20,450 nt of DNA from Seison nebaliae (lineage: Eukaryota; Rotifera; Pararotatoria; Seisonacea; Seisonidae). The notes beneath the pieces are model-generated. The model was not told where the DNA came from. It saw only the letters and a list, made by a program, of their open reading frames with translations, and searched no databases. The stretch is from positions 1 to 20,450 of the forward strand of contig JALJEE010000039.1 of the NCBI GenBank assembly GCA_023231475.1. The letters are read 5' to 3'. Shown here piece after piece: positions 1-10,400 of this stretch. How positions within the stretch are numbered: the stretch's first letter is position 1; each line of letters starts with the position of its first letter. The position numbers were made by a program, and so were the translations under genes.

Positions 1-787
1 TTGTTCAGTTTTTCACGCTGATTCTAATGATATATATTTTATTATCTAAAATTAATCGTGGAAGAATGTCGTATATCGAAGTGTAGGCAATTTTGCTCTT
101 ATTACTTTTAAGCGGGAATTAATTGAAAGATTTCTAATATAGCTTTTTAACTATATCGAACTGCATCTCAAAGAAAAAAAAAGATAAATTTGCATGTTAA
201 ATTCTTGTAAAATTTTTCTTTAAAAAGCTCAATTTTTAAGTTCCGGTATTTTCTTACCATGAATATTTGTATTAATAATAAAGATAAAGATTATGTAATA
301 ATGCTTGGTAAAAATGAAGATTGTGAAGGTAACCTTTTTCCTTAACTCAAAAATGATTTTTAACGGGTCAGATTTTAAATATCATTATTCATAATATACA
401 TATATCATATCATATACATGGTTGTAGTAATGGTAGAAGTGTAATTATTAAAGATATTTTGATGATTTAAAAAGTAATACATTAATATAATATGTTGATA
501 CTTTCAATAATTGTTCTTTTGAAGAATGAATTCGTGAACTGTCAAGAAGTTCGATGTAAATCGCCTTTCGAATTTCTTTTCAATAATAAATTATATCAAA
601 CAATATTTCGCGCGTGTATTTGCAATTGTATAATGTTAGTCACATTCATATTTCTGTGATATGAAATAATAATAATAATAATATGGACGAAACTTGAGAG
701 AATTTCCATATGTAATTTAGTCTTTGATTGGAGAAGGCAAATGAGTTTCATCTTTAAGATTTTGGAGTTAACTCATTTGTTGTAACC
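1..787. other. AT-rich intergenic and 5' flanking DNA
   Basis: No gene could be supported here. A short open stretch at about 250-328 starts with ATG at 259 in an acc-ATG-a context like that of the downstream gene. It ends at a plausible AAG|GTAACC donor, but no partner exon is visible, so it may be chance or one exon of something else. An (aat)n microsatellite lies at about 668-682. The last 100 bases should hold the promoter and 5' UTR of the peptide gene at 788. Confidence 0.5.
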
Positions 788-1185
788 ATGAAAATTAAAA
801 AAATTCTAATGAGCATTTTATTCGTTGCATTAATAGTCGGAGAATCATCGTCGTCTACTGTTTGTTATAACGATAATGATTGTCAACAGAATGAATGTTG
901 TTTAAAATCGTTATTATTCCGATCAGTTATGTCCAGAGGTAAATGTACGGCCCATGGAAAAATCGGAAGTTTCTGTTATGGGGGAGGTGATGGTTATTCG
1001 ATTTGACTTATTAACTTCTAACTAATTTCTCACAACTTTTTTATTATCCAGTTCTTCTAAAGAATATTTATTGTCGCTGTGGTGAAAACTTAATTTGTGC
1101 TGACGAATCGATAACTCATGATCATGGAATAATAGAATTGGGTAGTGCTAAATGTGTCTACGATGAACCTGAAGACAAGAAGTAA
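788..1185 (+). CDS. Secreted ten-cysteine peptide, prokineticin/astakine-like
   Basis: There are two exons, 788-986 and 1052-1185, joined in phase 1 across a 65-bp GT-AG intron (GAG|GTGATG ... TTATCCAG). The product is about 110 residues. It starts with a hydrophobic signal peptide (MKIKKILMSILFVALIVG), so it should be secreted. The mature part has ten cysteines in the order C-(5)-C-(4)-CC, then a G-K-C, a G-x-F-C, a Y-C-R-C, an L-I-C and a final K-C-V. This spacing, with D-x-D-C and E-C-C-L near the start, matches the colipase-like fold of prokineticins, AVIT peptides and arthropod astakines. Astakines act as haematopoietic cytokines in crustaceans; venom AVIT peptides share the fold, so the role here is open. 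The first 62 codons past the ATG end in the first exon and the second exon supplies the last four cysteines. AATAAA signals follow at 1271 and 1286. Confidence 0.72.
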
Positions 1186-1270
1186 TTTTAACATTTCCAT
1201 TGAACATGCGATGAATCGTTTCTTCTATTTCTATTATTGATTTTTTTTAAAATTCAAATTGAATATACAA

Positions 1271-1291
1271 AATAAATTATTATGAAATAAA
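1271..1291 (+). promoter_or_regulatory. Tandem AATAAA polyadenylation signals
   Basis: AATAAA occurs at 1271-1276 and again at 1286-1291, about 90-105 bases after the stop codon of the secreted peptide gene. They are the natural candidates for its 3' end, although such hexamers are common by chance in DNA this AT-rich. Confidence 0.4.
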
Positions 1292-1505
1292 TATGAAGAA
1301 TTACATGGAGAATGTTATGGAAAGTTGTTTTGGAGAAAATGTTATTAGGAAAGGAAAAGAGAATATTTATTTATTTGATCCATACATCATTGAATGAATC
1401 ATTGACGATTAAGTCCATGAAAGGAATTATTAAACATAATTACCTTGACGACTCTACAAATAAGAATTGTATAAATTTAACTTAAACAATTTAGGAAGAA
1501 AACAT

Positions 1506-4330
1506 ATGGCGAAAGAAAATAACATGCCCGATAACATTTACAATTTAGCAGCACAGCTCAAAAAGGGATCGAAACGTAAATTGTCCCGTAAAAAATCAAA
1601 CGACGATTTTTATATTTGTGAAAGTTTCAATTTAATTGTAAAATCAATATTAAAACGAAATCATCATCATTCTCCATCTAGATATTCCAGATGGATATTT
1701 CGATATAGTTATACGATTAAGAGATAAAAAGAATACAGGAATAAATTTGAGAAATGAATTAGAACAGGATGGTTAAAGTTATAATCAACAACGAAAAAAT
1801 TTCATGAAGATCAATTTTAGATATTATCGTCGAATCATGTTCTTGTGAAGGCGGTGAGGAGTATTTGTTATGTCGAGCGATGAAGAAGTTGTTGGATAGA
1901 GAATGTGAAATAAATTGTGTTAAATTATCTATCGACGAATATAATACGACAAATGAGAATACAATTTGGGAAATACCAACAGCCATCTTCAAATCATCAG
2001 TACCAGATATATGCAAATTATATCATCGAACGAAAGATGTAAGATACATAACACCATCCCTACGAATTTATCTGGTTTACTTATCGAATCAATCGTCTTC
2101 CTTATAACTCTTCATCTTTCACGTTCAGTTACAAAAATATTTGGAAAGGTCAAATTATTTCGAAGAGTTTGACATGTTTCCCCTACATGAGACGCATTTC
2201 AATAACCCTAGTAAAGAAATCACAGATGTCTATAAAAGTCTTATTACCAAATGGAGTTCGTTAACCGATCCATCCATCAATGATTTGCGTCAATATTTTG
2301 GAGAGGAGATTGGACTCTATTTCGGTTGGAGTCACAAATTTGCCAAACATATTCTCAGCATTGGAATTATCGGTCTTTTCTTTTGGTTTTACGGCATCTA
2401 TAATTCCGTAGAGACTTTAGATGAGATGAGAAAGAAGAATTTGAGGTAAATAAGTTTATAAATATTTCCTTTAATATACCTTCTCATTAGTACGATTGTG
2501 AGAACGCGAATTGGTTTTGGTGGTTCATTTAACAATAAAACCAGCTTCCCATTTGGTTTATTATTCCTCTTATATTGTTAGTGTTTATATTCGATGGACT
2601 AACAAATTCTCACCAGTGATTTTCTGAAAAAAAGATTCGGTTGTAAAAAAGTTGTGGAATGTTGATGAAAAGATTTACTCGCATCAGTGGGGAGTTGATG
2701 GCTTTTTGTTTGCAGAGAAAGCCAGAAGGGACTACAAAGAAAATGGAAGTAATATAAAACGATTATTGAAATATTGCTGCTCAATTTTATTCATAATGGT
2801 AATGGTTGATCATTTTTCTTATAACAAACAAACAGTTTTTAACATGAACTTTTTCAGATATTATTCGTTTTTGCATCAGTTCTGGGTGTTACAACACTGA
2901 GGATCGTTATAATAAGTCAAAAATTGGATGGTATTTATTCTAATCTTGCCTATGCAGCTACTGTCCTTCTAAATACTTTTTCAACACTTATCTTGAAATT
3001 GGTTAAATTTGATTTTTTTACAATAAACAATAAGTGAACTTTTTGTCCAATTTGCAGATTTATACAAAATTAATCCGTAAAATTAATGACTGGGAATGTC
3101 ATCGGACACTTTCTGATCACAATAATGCTCTCGCATTAAAACTATTCATCTTCCAATTCGTTAATACTTTCAGTTCATTGTTCTATTTGGCATATTTACG
3201 ACCGGTTAAGCTTTTCAAGAAATTTTTGAAATAAAACTTAAAAAATTTGAAGAATTTAGATTATCTGAATGGTTTCTTTTCACAAGGTGAAAAATGGATG
3301 GATCCATGTGACACTGATCAATGTACGAACATGTTATCAATACAAGTTTTATCTCATATTATTCTCATTCCATTTTCACGACTAATTTGGACCTTTATAA
3401 TTCCGTTAATATTTCCTTTTTGTTTCATTTAATCATCTTTTCTTCAGTTTATTCATAAATAAATACAAAAATCGAAAGGATTTTCCCACAGAGGATTGGA
3501 CAAATTACATTCAAAAAGAACGTAAAAAACCGAAATCTGATGATTTCACCATTCAAGAGTATATCGAGAAATTAATATTACATGCAATCGTTACAGTTAA
3601 CTAATTTAGTTGGATGTTAGGAAAAGAGATGTTTATTTTCAGTTCTTCACCGGTGTCTTACCAATTGCTCCATTTATCATTTCCATCATTCATTTTATCG
3701 ACAACGTTATCGATCGACGACGACTATTGTTCAATTATCAAAGACCTTTAGTGAACAGGGCGGAAAATATTGGAATTTTCAATTCAATCCAATCATTCAT
3801 CATCATCATTTCTATGATGAGCAATGGATATCTATTTGCTAATCATTCGTCGCTTAATACGGATCTGTCCAATTCCAATAAATTGTATTCAATAATCGGA
3901 ATTCAAGTTTTGTAATTATATGTAACTCTTATTTCTTTCATTTATCGAACTTATTTTATCATTCGACTATTAAAGAATTTAGGAGGAATATTTATCATTC
4001 TAATCAATATACTTGTTGGTCCCAGTCATAACATGAAAGTTAATTTACAAAAGGTGAAATTTATTTCATTATGAAAATCTCATTTTTATAAACTTTTTTC
4101 AGAAAAAAGAAGAAGAAATCAAATTCAATACGAAAATTTATAATTATTTTAAAATTTGGAAAAATAATGTGAGGAAAAATAATTAAAAACTTTTTTTCTT
4201 CCGATGAAATAAATGAAAAATATTTTTTTTTTAATTCGTTAAATGGAATTCGTTGGCTCTCGCTCAGCTTCTATTATCTAATCATTTATTATTATCAAAA
4301 TGGATGGAGGAGTTTAGACTCATTATTTGA
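1506..4330 (+). CDS. Anoctamin (TMEM16 family) membrane protein, many small exons
   Basis: Phase-consistent exons are 1506-1617, 1682-1771, 1821-2038, 2129-2445, 2491-2576, 2617 or 2635-2798, 2858-3001, 3058-3204, 3253-3404, 3448-3589, 3643-3906, 3976-4053, 4103-4168 and, less surely, 4268-4330. The product is about 680 residues. Family matches seen are IPDGYFDIVI (N-terminal dimerisation domain), FPLHE, QYFGEEIGLYFGW before TM1, SHQWGV, ECHRTLSDHNNALALKLF, FQFVNTFSSLFY, C-x4-C before TM6, EYIE (TM7) and FIDNVIDRRRL plus QRPLVNRAENIGIF (TM8-9). Anoctamins are dimeric calcium-gated chloride channels and/or lipid scramblases. By eye, the TM7 acidic pair is kept and TM8 has D/D, but the TM6 Asn and Glu calcium ligands appear replaced (PFSRLIWTFIIP), and the TM9-TM10 loop is very short. 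The intron after 2576 is ambiguous: one acceptor choice introduces TGA at 2625-2627. The last exon is uncertain; read-through from 4168 would stop at 4181-4183. Function may be altered or lost. Confidence 0.8.
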
Positions 4331-4994
4331 AATCGCTTATTTGCGAGCCATCGTTTTTGTTCTATTCTTATGTCCTTTTCCGTCGATGTTGGAGATTAAT
4401 ACTGGATAGATATATTCGACGTTCTTGAGTATTTTTTTGGAAATTTCGAAATATTATTTCCATGTATATTTTACTTTATATATTTGTATAATATAGTACT
4501 AGTACAAAATCCCATTAACTGGTTCCATTTGGGAATATAGTTTACTAACGTAAGTCTAGTTCGTGTTAAATTAGCAAAAAAGTTTGACCCCTGAGTATAA
4601 ATTAGATATTGTTATTGAGACCGTGAATATTAAAAGGAACTGATTGTTCAATGGTGGTATAAAAGAAAATTGTTTTCTTTCTCGGAAATCTGAATCATTG
4701 AATATTATATCCAATTTCTGAACCATCATAATTATGATTTTCTTCAATAACTTGTTCAAATTCTTCCGGAATTTCCTGGACTTCTTCTCTGGAACTTCAG
4801 GAAACATCTCGTGAAATAATAGAACGATATATTGCTAATAGAATATATTAGAGATTTTACTTTGCCTAGAATGTTCCGATGAGAAAGTTACAACTCGAAT
4901 TCTTAGAATTAATTATTTTCTTTCGTCCAACCGAATGATCTAATGGTTTTGTCTAAATAAATTGATTCTTTTCCAATAACATGAAAGAGATAAA
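4331..4994. other. Intergenic DNA after the anoctamin gene
   Basis: No recognisable gene. A minus-strand frame of 78 codons at 4571-4807 is Lys- and hydrophobic-rich and resembles translated AT-rich noncoding DNA. The only other note is that the frame at about 4228-4396 stays open across the anoctamin 3' end and encodes a hydrophobic stretch, which could be an alternative last exon. Confidence 0.45.
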
Positions 4995-5372
4995 ATGAGC
5001 GATAAAGGTACAGGTACAGATACACCCGATCTATCTCGTTCGCACGAACAGGATAAAAATTTGACAACTATCACTGATGAAGCAGTTCATAAAGAACTTG
5101 TCTCAATCGAAGTAAAATTGAATTTAATTTTGGAGGAAAATGTTCACCTGAAGAAAGAAATGAAAACTCTTGCAGAAGGTATGGTGGAATTACCAGAAGG
5201 AATTCGTAACATCAACAATAAGATCACGGATAATATCAAGGCTCATGATGGTTTAATGGAAATGGTAAAAGCGATTAGTAATAAGAATATTCCAATCGTC
5301 CAATCGTCCACAATAATTCGTCTAACAAAAAGTATAAATCGAACGATAAGAAGTCGTATGCCAGTACTTTAA
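4995..5372 (+). CDS. Coiled-coil reading frame, possibly gag-like or ORF1-like retroelement remnant
   Basis: An ATG frame of 125 codons. The N-terminus is polar (MSDKGTGTDTPDLSRSHEQD). From about residue 30 to 85 it has heptad-like Leu/Ile/Val spacing (KELVSIEVKLNLILEENVHL) typical of a coiled coil, and the end is Ser/Asn/Arg-rich. No family was recognised. A short polar coding-like stretch follows at about 5429-5575 on the same strand, and a retroelement integrase fossil lies just beyond on the other strand. A coiled coil plus a polar tail is common in gag or ORF1 proteins of retroelements, so this may be another old element piece that looks broken. It could also be a small host gene. No signal peptide or membrane segment is seen. 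Confidence 0.33.
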   Translation: MSDKGTGTDTPDLSRSHEQDKNLTTITDEAVHKELVSIEVKLNLILEENVHLKKEMKTLAEGMVELPEGIRNINNKITDNIKAHDGLMEMVKAISNKNIPIVQSSTIIRLTKSINRTIRSRMPVL

Positions 5373-5856
5373 TAGGCGGTAATTCCACCTTTGCACATCC
5401 TGATAAGCCTTCTGTCATTAAAGTCATCATGAATAAAGAAGAGGAGAATAAAGATGGTAAAAATACTCCTTCTATCAATGTGAAGCAGTCCATCCATCAT
5501 AAATCTTCCTTCTCTGACGAGGAGTCTCACCCTCATATTCCTCCGGCATGCTACGTCAACGATATAGTCGAAGCCCTTTACTTTTTTCTTCATTTTGATG
5601 TTCGATTTGAACGGTGTCTTCTGATGAGTTTGTAATTCTTCGGTCCCATAGACTTAATCCCATATCTTCTTCCTTCCTGTAACTGAGGTTGTCGTTCGTC
5701 AGTATTTCCTCCGAAATTTTTCCTTATTGGTTCCCTTTCTCCCTTAATGATTGTGTTTCGCCGGTATTTCCTTCCGGTTCTTCCCCGTGGATATTCCTAA
5801 TGTTGATTGTTTGTCTTTCGTTGGAGCTTTTTTCCGTTTCCCCGCAGTTAATATTC

Positions 5857-6130
5857 TCATTCAGTCTCAATCCATTCTGACACCTCTTGTTTGATCGTAG
5901 GCCAGTAGTACTCCGATTTGATTAATTCTTCGGTTCGACTTTTCCCGAAGTGACCACCAATGTTGTCATGATATTTTTGTAGAATCATTGGAATCGCATT
6001 CGTTGGTCCAATGATTTTGTGTTCTCCTTGGGCGTTTCGTATTCCCAACAATCCATTTTCATCTGTATCCATTTTAGTATCTTTTTCCATTGGGACAATA
6101 GACCATTCAATTGTCCTGTATTGTTTGGAG
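5857..6130 (-). mobile_element. Fossil integrase fragment of an LTR retrotransposon (Ty3/gypsy-like)
   Basis: The minus strand encodes a stretch matching the zinc-binding N-terminal part of retroelement integrases: a HKIIGP lead-in, a first His in KYHD, then GGHFGKSRTEELI and the hallmark EYYWPTIKQEV. This order is typical of the H2C2 domain of Ty3/gypsy-type pol, and related domains occur in BEL and Ginger elements, so the family call is approximate. Only this piece is recognisable. No protease, reverse transcriptase, RNase H or catalytic integrase core was found nearby and no terminal repeats were identified. It is a broken, partial and probably old copy. Confidence 0.6.
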
Positions 6131-7435
6131 TCTTAGGAGTCGTTTGGAGTCTGGATTTTTTTCCCCAAAATGTATAGAAGGATCGATCCTTTTCATTTAA
6201 GCATCATGGATCATTCCCCCAGCCCTAATGTGAAATTGAGAAGTATAGAAGGCAGAGTAACAGGAGGATTTTTTGTAATAAATAAAAAAATATTTTTAGT
6301 ATCCTTCTCCAATTACACTTTCGAACAACCAACGTTCCTTGATAAATGATTTCCAACTAAAATATTACTGAAGTTCATTGATTCCACTTCAAATTTAACA
6401 ACCCAACATCAATTTAAAATATTTTCATATAAGTAGTTAAATAAAGAACTATGTCTTTTATCAAAAATAATGAGGAAAAGAAATTTAAATTAAAACATTA
6501 TATTTTTATACGAAAATACAAAAGAAATTGAGAAAATTATTAAATGTAAAGTATTAAGGAATATATTCTTGTTTAAGATGGCACAAGCAATAATTTGAAC
6601 GTAAACAATAAATAAAATGTGATAGATAATTCGGTTGCTTTCATGACGTATTTTTGTGTGTCCAAATGCGAGTAAGATAAATTGAATTATATGTGAATAA
6701 AAAACCTCTCTCACTGACCGTTACAATGAGATTTTTTAAATAGAAAACTAAAATAAAACATTAAAATTTTATAGATAAATTAATAAGTCCATGATAAATA
6801 TTGGAATCGATACTACTAGAATTGTCATCAGCATTACCGTGCATATGGAGCGAATCGAAGAAATAACGTATTTTTACATAACATAATTATGAGGGAAAAG
6901 ATTGAGAAAAAATGTAATTAGGGAAAATATCGATGTCGGACGAACGACCAGGAGTGAATAGATTAATTCGTAATAACGTTCATTTTCTTCCGTAACCCGA
7001 ATCAAATCATTCGACTGAACATGAGATGGAAAAAATTGATGGTTGTTGCCAATGTCTTGCTCTATAGAGAAGAAATACACTAATCATACTGTTATTGAAT
7101 GTCATAATCGTAAAATAGTGACAAGGAAGAAATATACAAAGGGAATTTTGAAAAAAAGAAAATAACTTTCAATAATTTTGGTGAGGATCATGAGGAAAGT
7201 TAATTAACATAACGAATCACTAAAATAAATCGTCCATGAAAAATTTTTAAGTTCTCGTCATCGATCAAAAACTGATGAAGTGAAAGTGGTGGGAAATTGA
7301 AAAAAGAATGAAAAATAACGATATTCGAATAATAATAAAGCTAAATCCATTGTTATGATATGGTGCACTTATTACTATTATTATTACGGTAAATTGTTTT
7401 AATAATCAACATTTTGTGAATTTCATCGACAATTT
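6131..7435. other. Gene-poor AT-rich spacer before the RSBN1-like gene
   Basis: No confident gene. The 3' UTR of the minus-strand RSBN1-like gene must lie in its right-hand part. Two minus-strand frames were looked at: a hydrophobic one at 6490-6714 with no family match, and a more protein-like one at 6874-7059 described separately. A short direct repeat of GTTTGGAGTC sits at 6123-6132 and 6142-6151. Low-complexity attatt runs occur near 7370-7385. Confidence 0.45.
6874..7059 (-). CDS. Possible exon of an unknown gene
   Basis: On the minus strand a good acceptor (TTTCTTCTCTATAG) at about 7060 is followed by an open stretch with ordinary-looking residue usage (for example SNDLIRVTEENERYYELIYS, then a hydrophobic end) that stops after about 61 codons. 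Its base composition is less AT-skewed than the flanks. No upstream exon could be joined with confidence and no family was recognised, so this may be chance or a small or decayed gene. Confidence 0.15.
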   Translation of the reverse strand, partial: QDIGNNHQFFPSHVQSNDLIRVTEENERYYELIYSLLVVRPTSIFSLITFFLNLFPHNYVM

Positions 7436-10400
7436 TTATCGATAATTAGACGGGCGATAATAACTTCGTCGTTTTGAAGATATGACGGATGACCCAGATG
7501 GTATTCGACGTCGAGGAGAGTGTGGTGGTAATGGAGACTGTTGTCTTCGTTTAGGACCATATCGATCATAGTCGTAAGTGGAATAACGGTAGTTACTGTT
7601 GTGATGATGATAATTATGATATGAATGGTTATTATTCGGATGATGATGATGGTGGTAGTTATTACTATTACGATGTTGATGATTATTATGATAGTTGTAA
7701 TGATAATTATATGGTTGGTGAGTAGAGACATATCGATTATGATATCGATGGTCATATGATGGCGAATGTGGATCATTTCGGCTATTTCTAGAAACTGATA
7801 TATCTCGCGATTGTCGAACATGGTTGTCAATGGTTTGATTGTTTGGTGAATGACCATCTGACTTGAGAATATGGTCATGTAAATAAAAATATTGGACTTC
7901 ACTTTCATCTAGATATTTCTGATTCTCTTTCTTTTTTTGCATTACCAGATTCTTTTCATTCAACAACTTTTCTGCATGATCAGCATCTAATTCTTTCTCG
8001 ATGTAATAATCATAAACATCTTCTTGAAATCGATCCAATTCTATGAGAGATTTTCTTCTTGGCGATTTTTCTTCATTATTCTCGGTGAAATCTTTATCCT
8101 TTTTATCAACATCATTATTATCATCATTATCGTCATTTCCTTTATTTGTCATTAGATCATTAGTCGTTGACTTTTCTTCCAAATTCACTTCTTCATTATC
8201 TTCCTTATCGATTTGCTTCGATGTTGTAATGGTATCAACGATATCAATACTGTCAATGTTTCCTGATTTAATGACTCTATTATCCAATTCCAGAGTATTA
8301 GATTCATCATCCAAACTATCGCCAGAATAAGATTGTCGTTGATTCTTATGAGGTCGATAATATGGATGGTATTTCTCGTAAGCATATCGATAATAATGCT
8401 GATCATGATGATGAGGAATACGGATATAAGGTTGAAGTCGATGGTTGTGAAATTTCGAATAAGACATTTCATCGTATTTTTGATGATGAGAAGTATAATC
8501 GTAATAATTTCGGTTAGAATAAGAACGTCGATGATATTTCTTTGTTAAATGTCGATGTCTCTCTTTTGATTCGATTTGATATCGTGATACTCGATAAATT
8601 GAGGGTGATCGACGACATTTCGGTGAATGATGTCGCAATGAATGTCCGCTGTATCGTCTCTTGTGATCTGGTGGGGAGCGATAACGATCTCGTTCCATTT
8701 TTCGGGTTGAAGGTAAATAATCCGAATCATCCGAATCATCATAACGATAACCTCGTGGTTTCTCCTGATTTTTATTTCTTTCCACTTTCACTTCCTCATC
8801 TCGACCATCATCTACTTCATTCCCGTTCATTGATGAATTTCTTAAAGAATTCATCACTTCATTCTTCTCATTTTCATGTTGCACTTCTTGTATTTCTAAT
8901 TCTTCTTCAATTTCCATCGATTTCTCTTCGATCTTCTTTTGTCTCTTTTCAAATTCTCTGTTTAAATTCTGCTTGAGAATCTTGAGAAGGATAACCAATT
9001 CCGATTTGTCATACCCTTGAAATTTCTTCTTGACGAATGTCTCTTGTATCTCGGCTCTTTTCTCTGTCAACTTTTCAAATTTCTTCATCTCTTCCACAAC
9101 CGGATCGAACAGTTCATAGGAATCTAAACACTTTACTTCATGTAGAACGAGAAATGTATCAACCAATTCTTTTAGAAGAATATTATTCGATGTATTTGTC
9201 GAATTAATAATTTTGTTATTGTTTCTTGACGATTCTGCGACGATTTCATCCGATTTCGATTGATTCGGTGTGTTTTGTAAACTTCGACCGTTTTCTCCAT
9301 TAGCCATAGCCAAATTCTTAGCAATCAATGCAGCATCCGTCGTAAATTTCAATAACATTTCTGTTGATGTTCGGAACGATAAGACATCATCATTATCGGA
9401 AGATCCAGCTCCCTTTTTCAATGATATCGTTTTCCCTTCGGAATATTTACTCAAAAATTTCAACTCTGGTTCAGGTGAACTATCAGATTCGGGAATATCT
9501 TTTGGGAAATTCAAATTTTTACATATTCTTTTCAGATACATAAGAATTGGTTGAAGTGCAGTTGTATCGATATCGGATTTGAGACACAACTGATCAAAAA
9601 ATAATGATTTGTCATTAATCGCTTCTAATTTGTAGATATTCTTATTTATTGGTAATTGAAATTGATCTGGTCCCAACACCTTCCCTCGATACAAATTATT
9701 CATCAACTTATTCAAATGAATTTGCTTACGATTGAATAGAATAGTCATACGACATGACTTATTCATTTTCTGATATCGATTAATTGCGTCTGTCGAATGA
9801 AGAATCGATCTCTTAGCAAATCGAATTAATGTTGAATGAATTTTTCGACATTCATTCACATTCGAATAAACTCTCTCCGATACACATCGAGAAACAACGA
9901 AAATTTGCTTATTCTTCTCAAATACATGACACGATTCCAATAATGGAGTCAATTTCAATCGTTTCACACGTTTATGAACGATGAGCCATGTATGAATATG
10001 TGTACGATCTGTTTGAGGAAGAAAATTCCATTTAGGCCATTGTCGTTCTTTTTTCGTATAATAAGAGAATTTTGGGGAAATCTTCTTCATCTTCTTCGAT
10101 GTCTTTTTCATCAATTTCCCGCAATTGACGACGGATGGTGGAGATGAACATTCAATAACTAATGGCAAGGCTCGTCGAATACGATTCTCTAACGAATTGA
10201 ATGATGAATGAATTTGGTTAATATTCTCAGCGATTGCTTCCGTCGATTTATTGAATTGGAGAGACTGATTAAAATGAACCATTTTATCTTGATCAGTCAA
10301 TCGAATATTATCATTCAACCAATCCAAATTACTATTCCATTTCTTTAACGGAATTTCTGATTTACCTGAACGAGTCCGGATACCATATGCTTCCTCAAGT

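Noticed and set aside
4571-4807. 78-codon minus-strand frame with a Lys-rich start and hydrophobic end
   Set aside because: No family match, no splice partners, and composition typical of AT-rich noncoding DNA.
6490-6714. Hydrophobic minus-strand frame that could be a membrane segment of a receptor
   Set aside because: Ile/Phe-rich translation is expected of random AT-rich DNA; no receptor motif was seen.
7423-7908. 161-codon Ile/Thr-rich minus-strand frame
   Set aside because: It is a shadow of the His/Tyr/Asn low-complexity tail of the RSBN1-like frame, produced by the trinucleotide repeats.
8043-8976. Ser/Leu/Ile-rich frames on the plus strand (8043-8330, 8333-8548, 8542-8976)
   Set aside because: All lie antisense to the RSBN1-like coding sequence and have skewed residue content with no family features.
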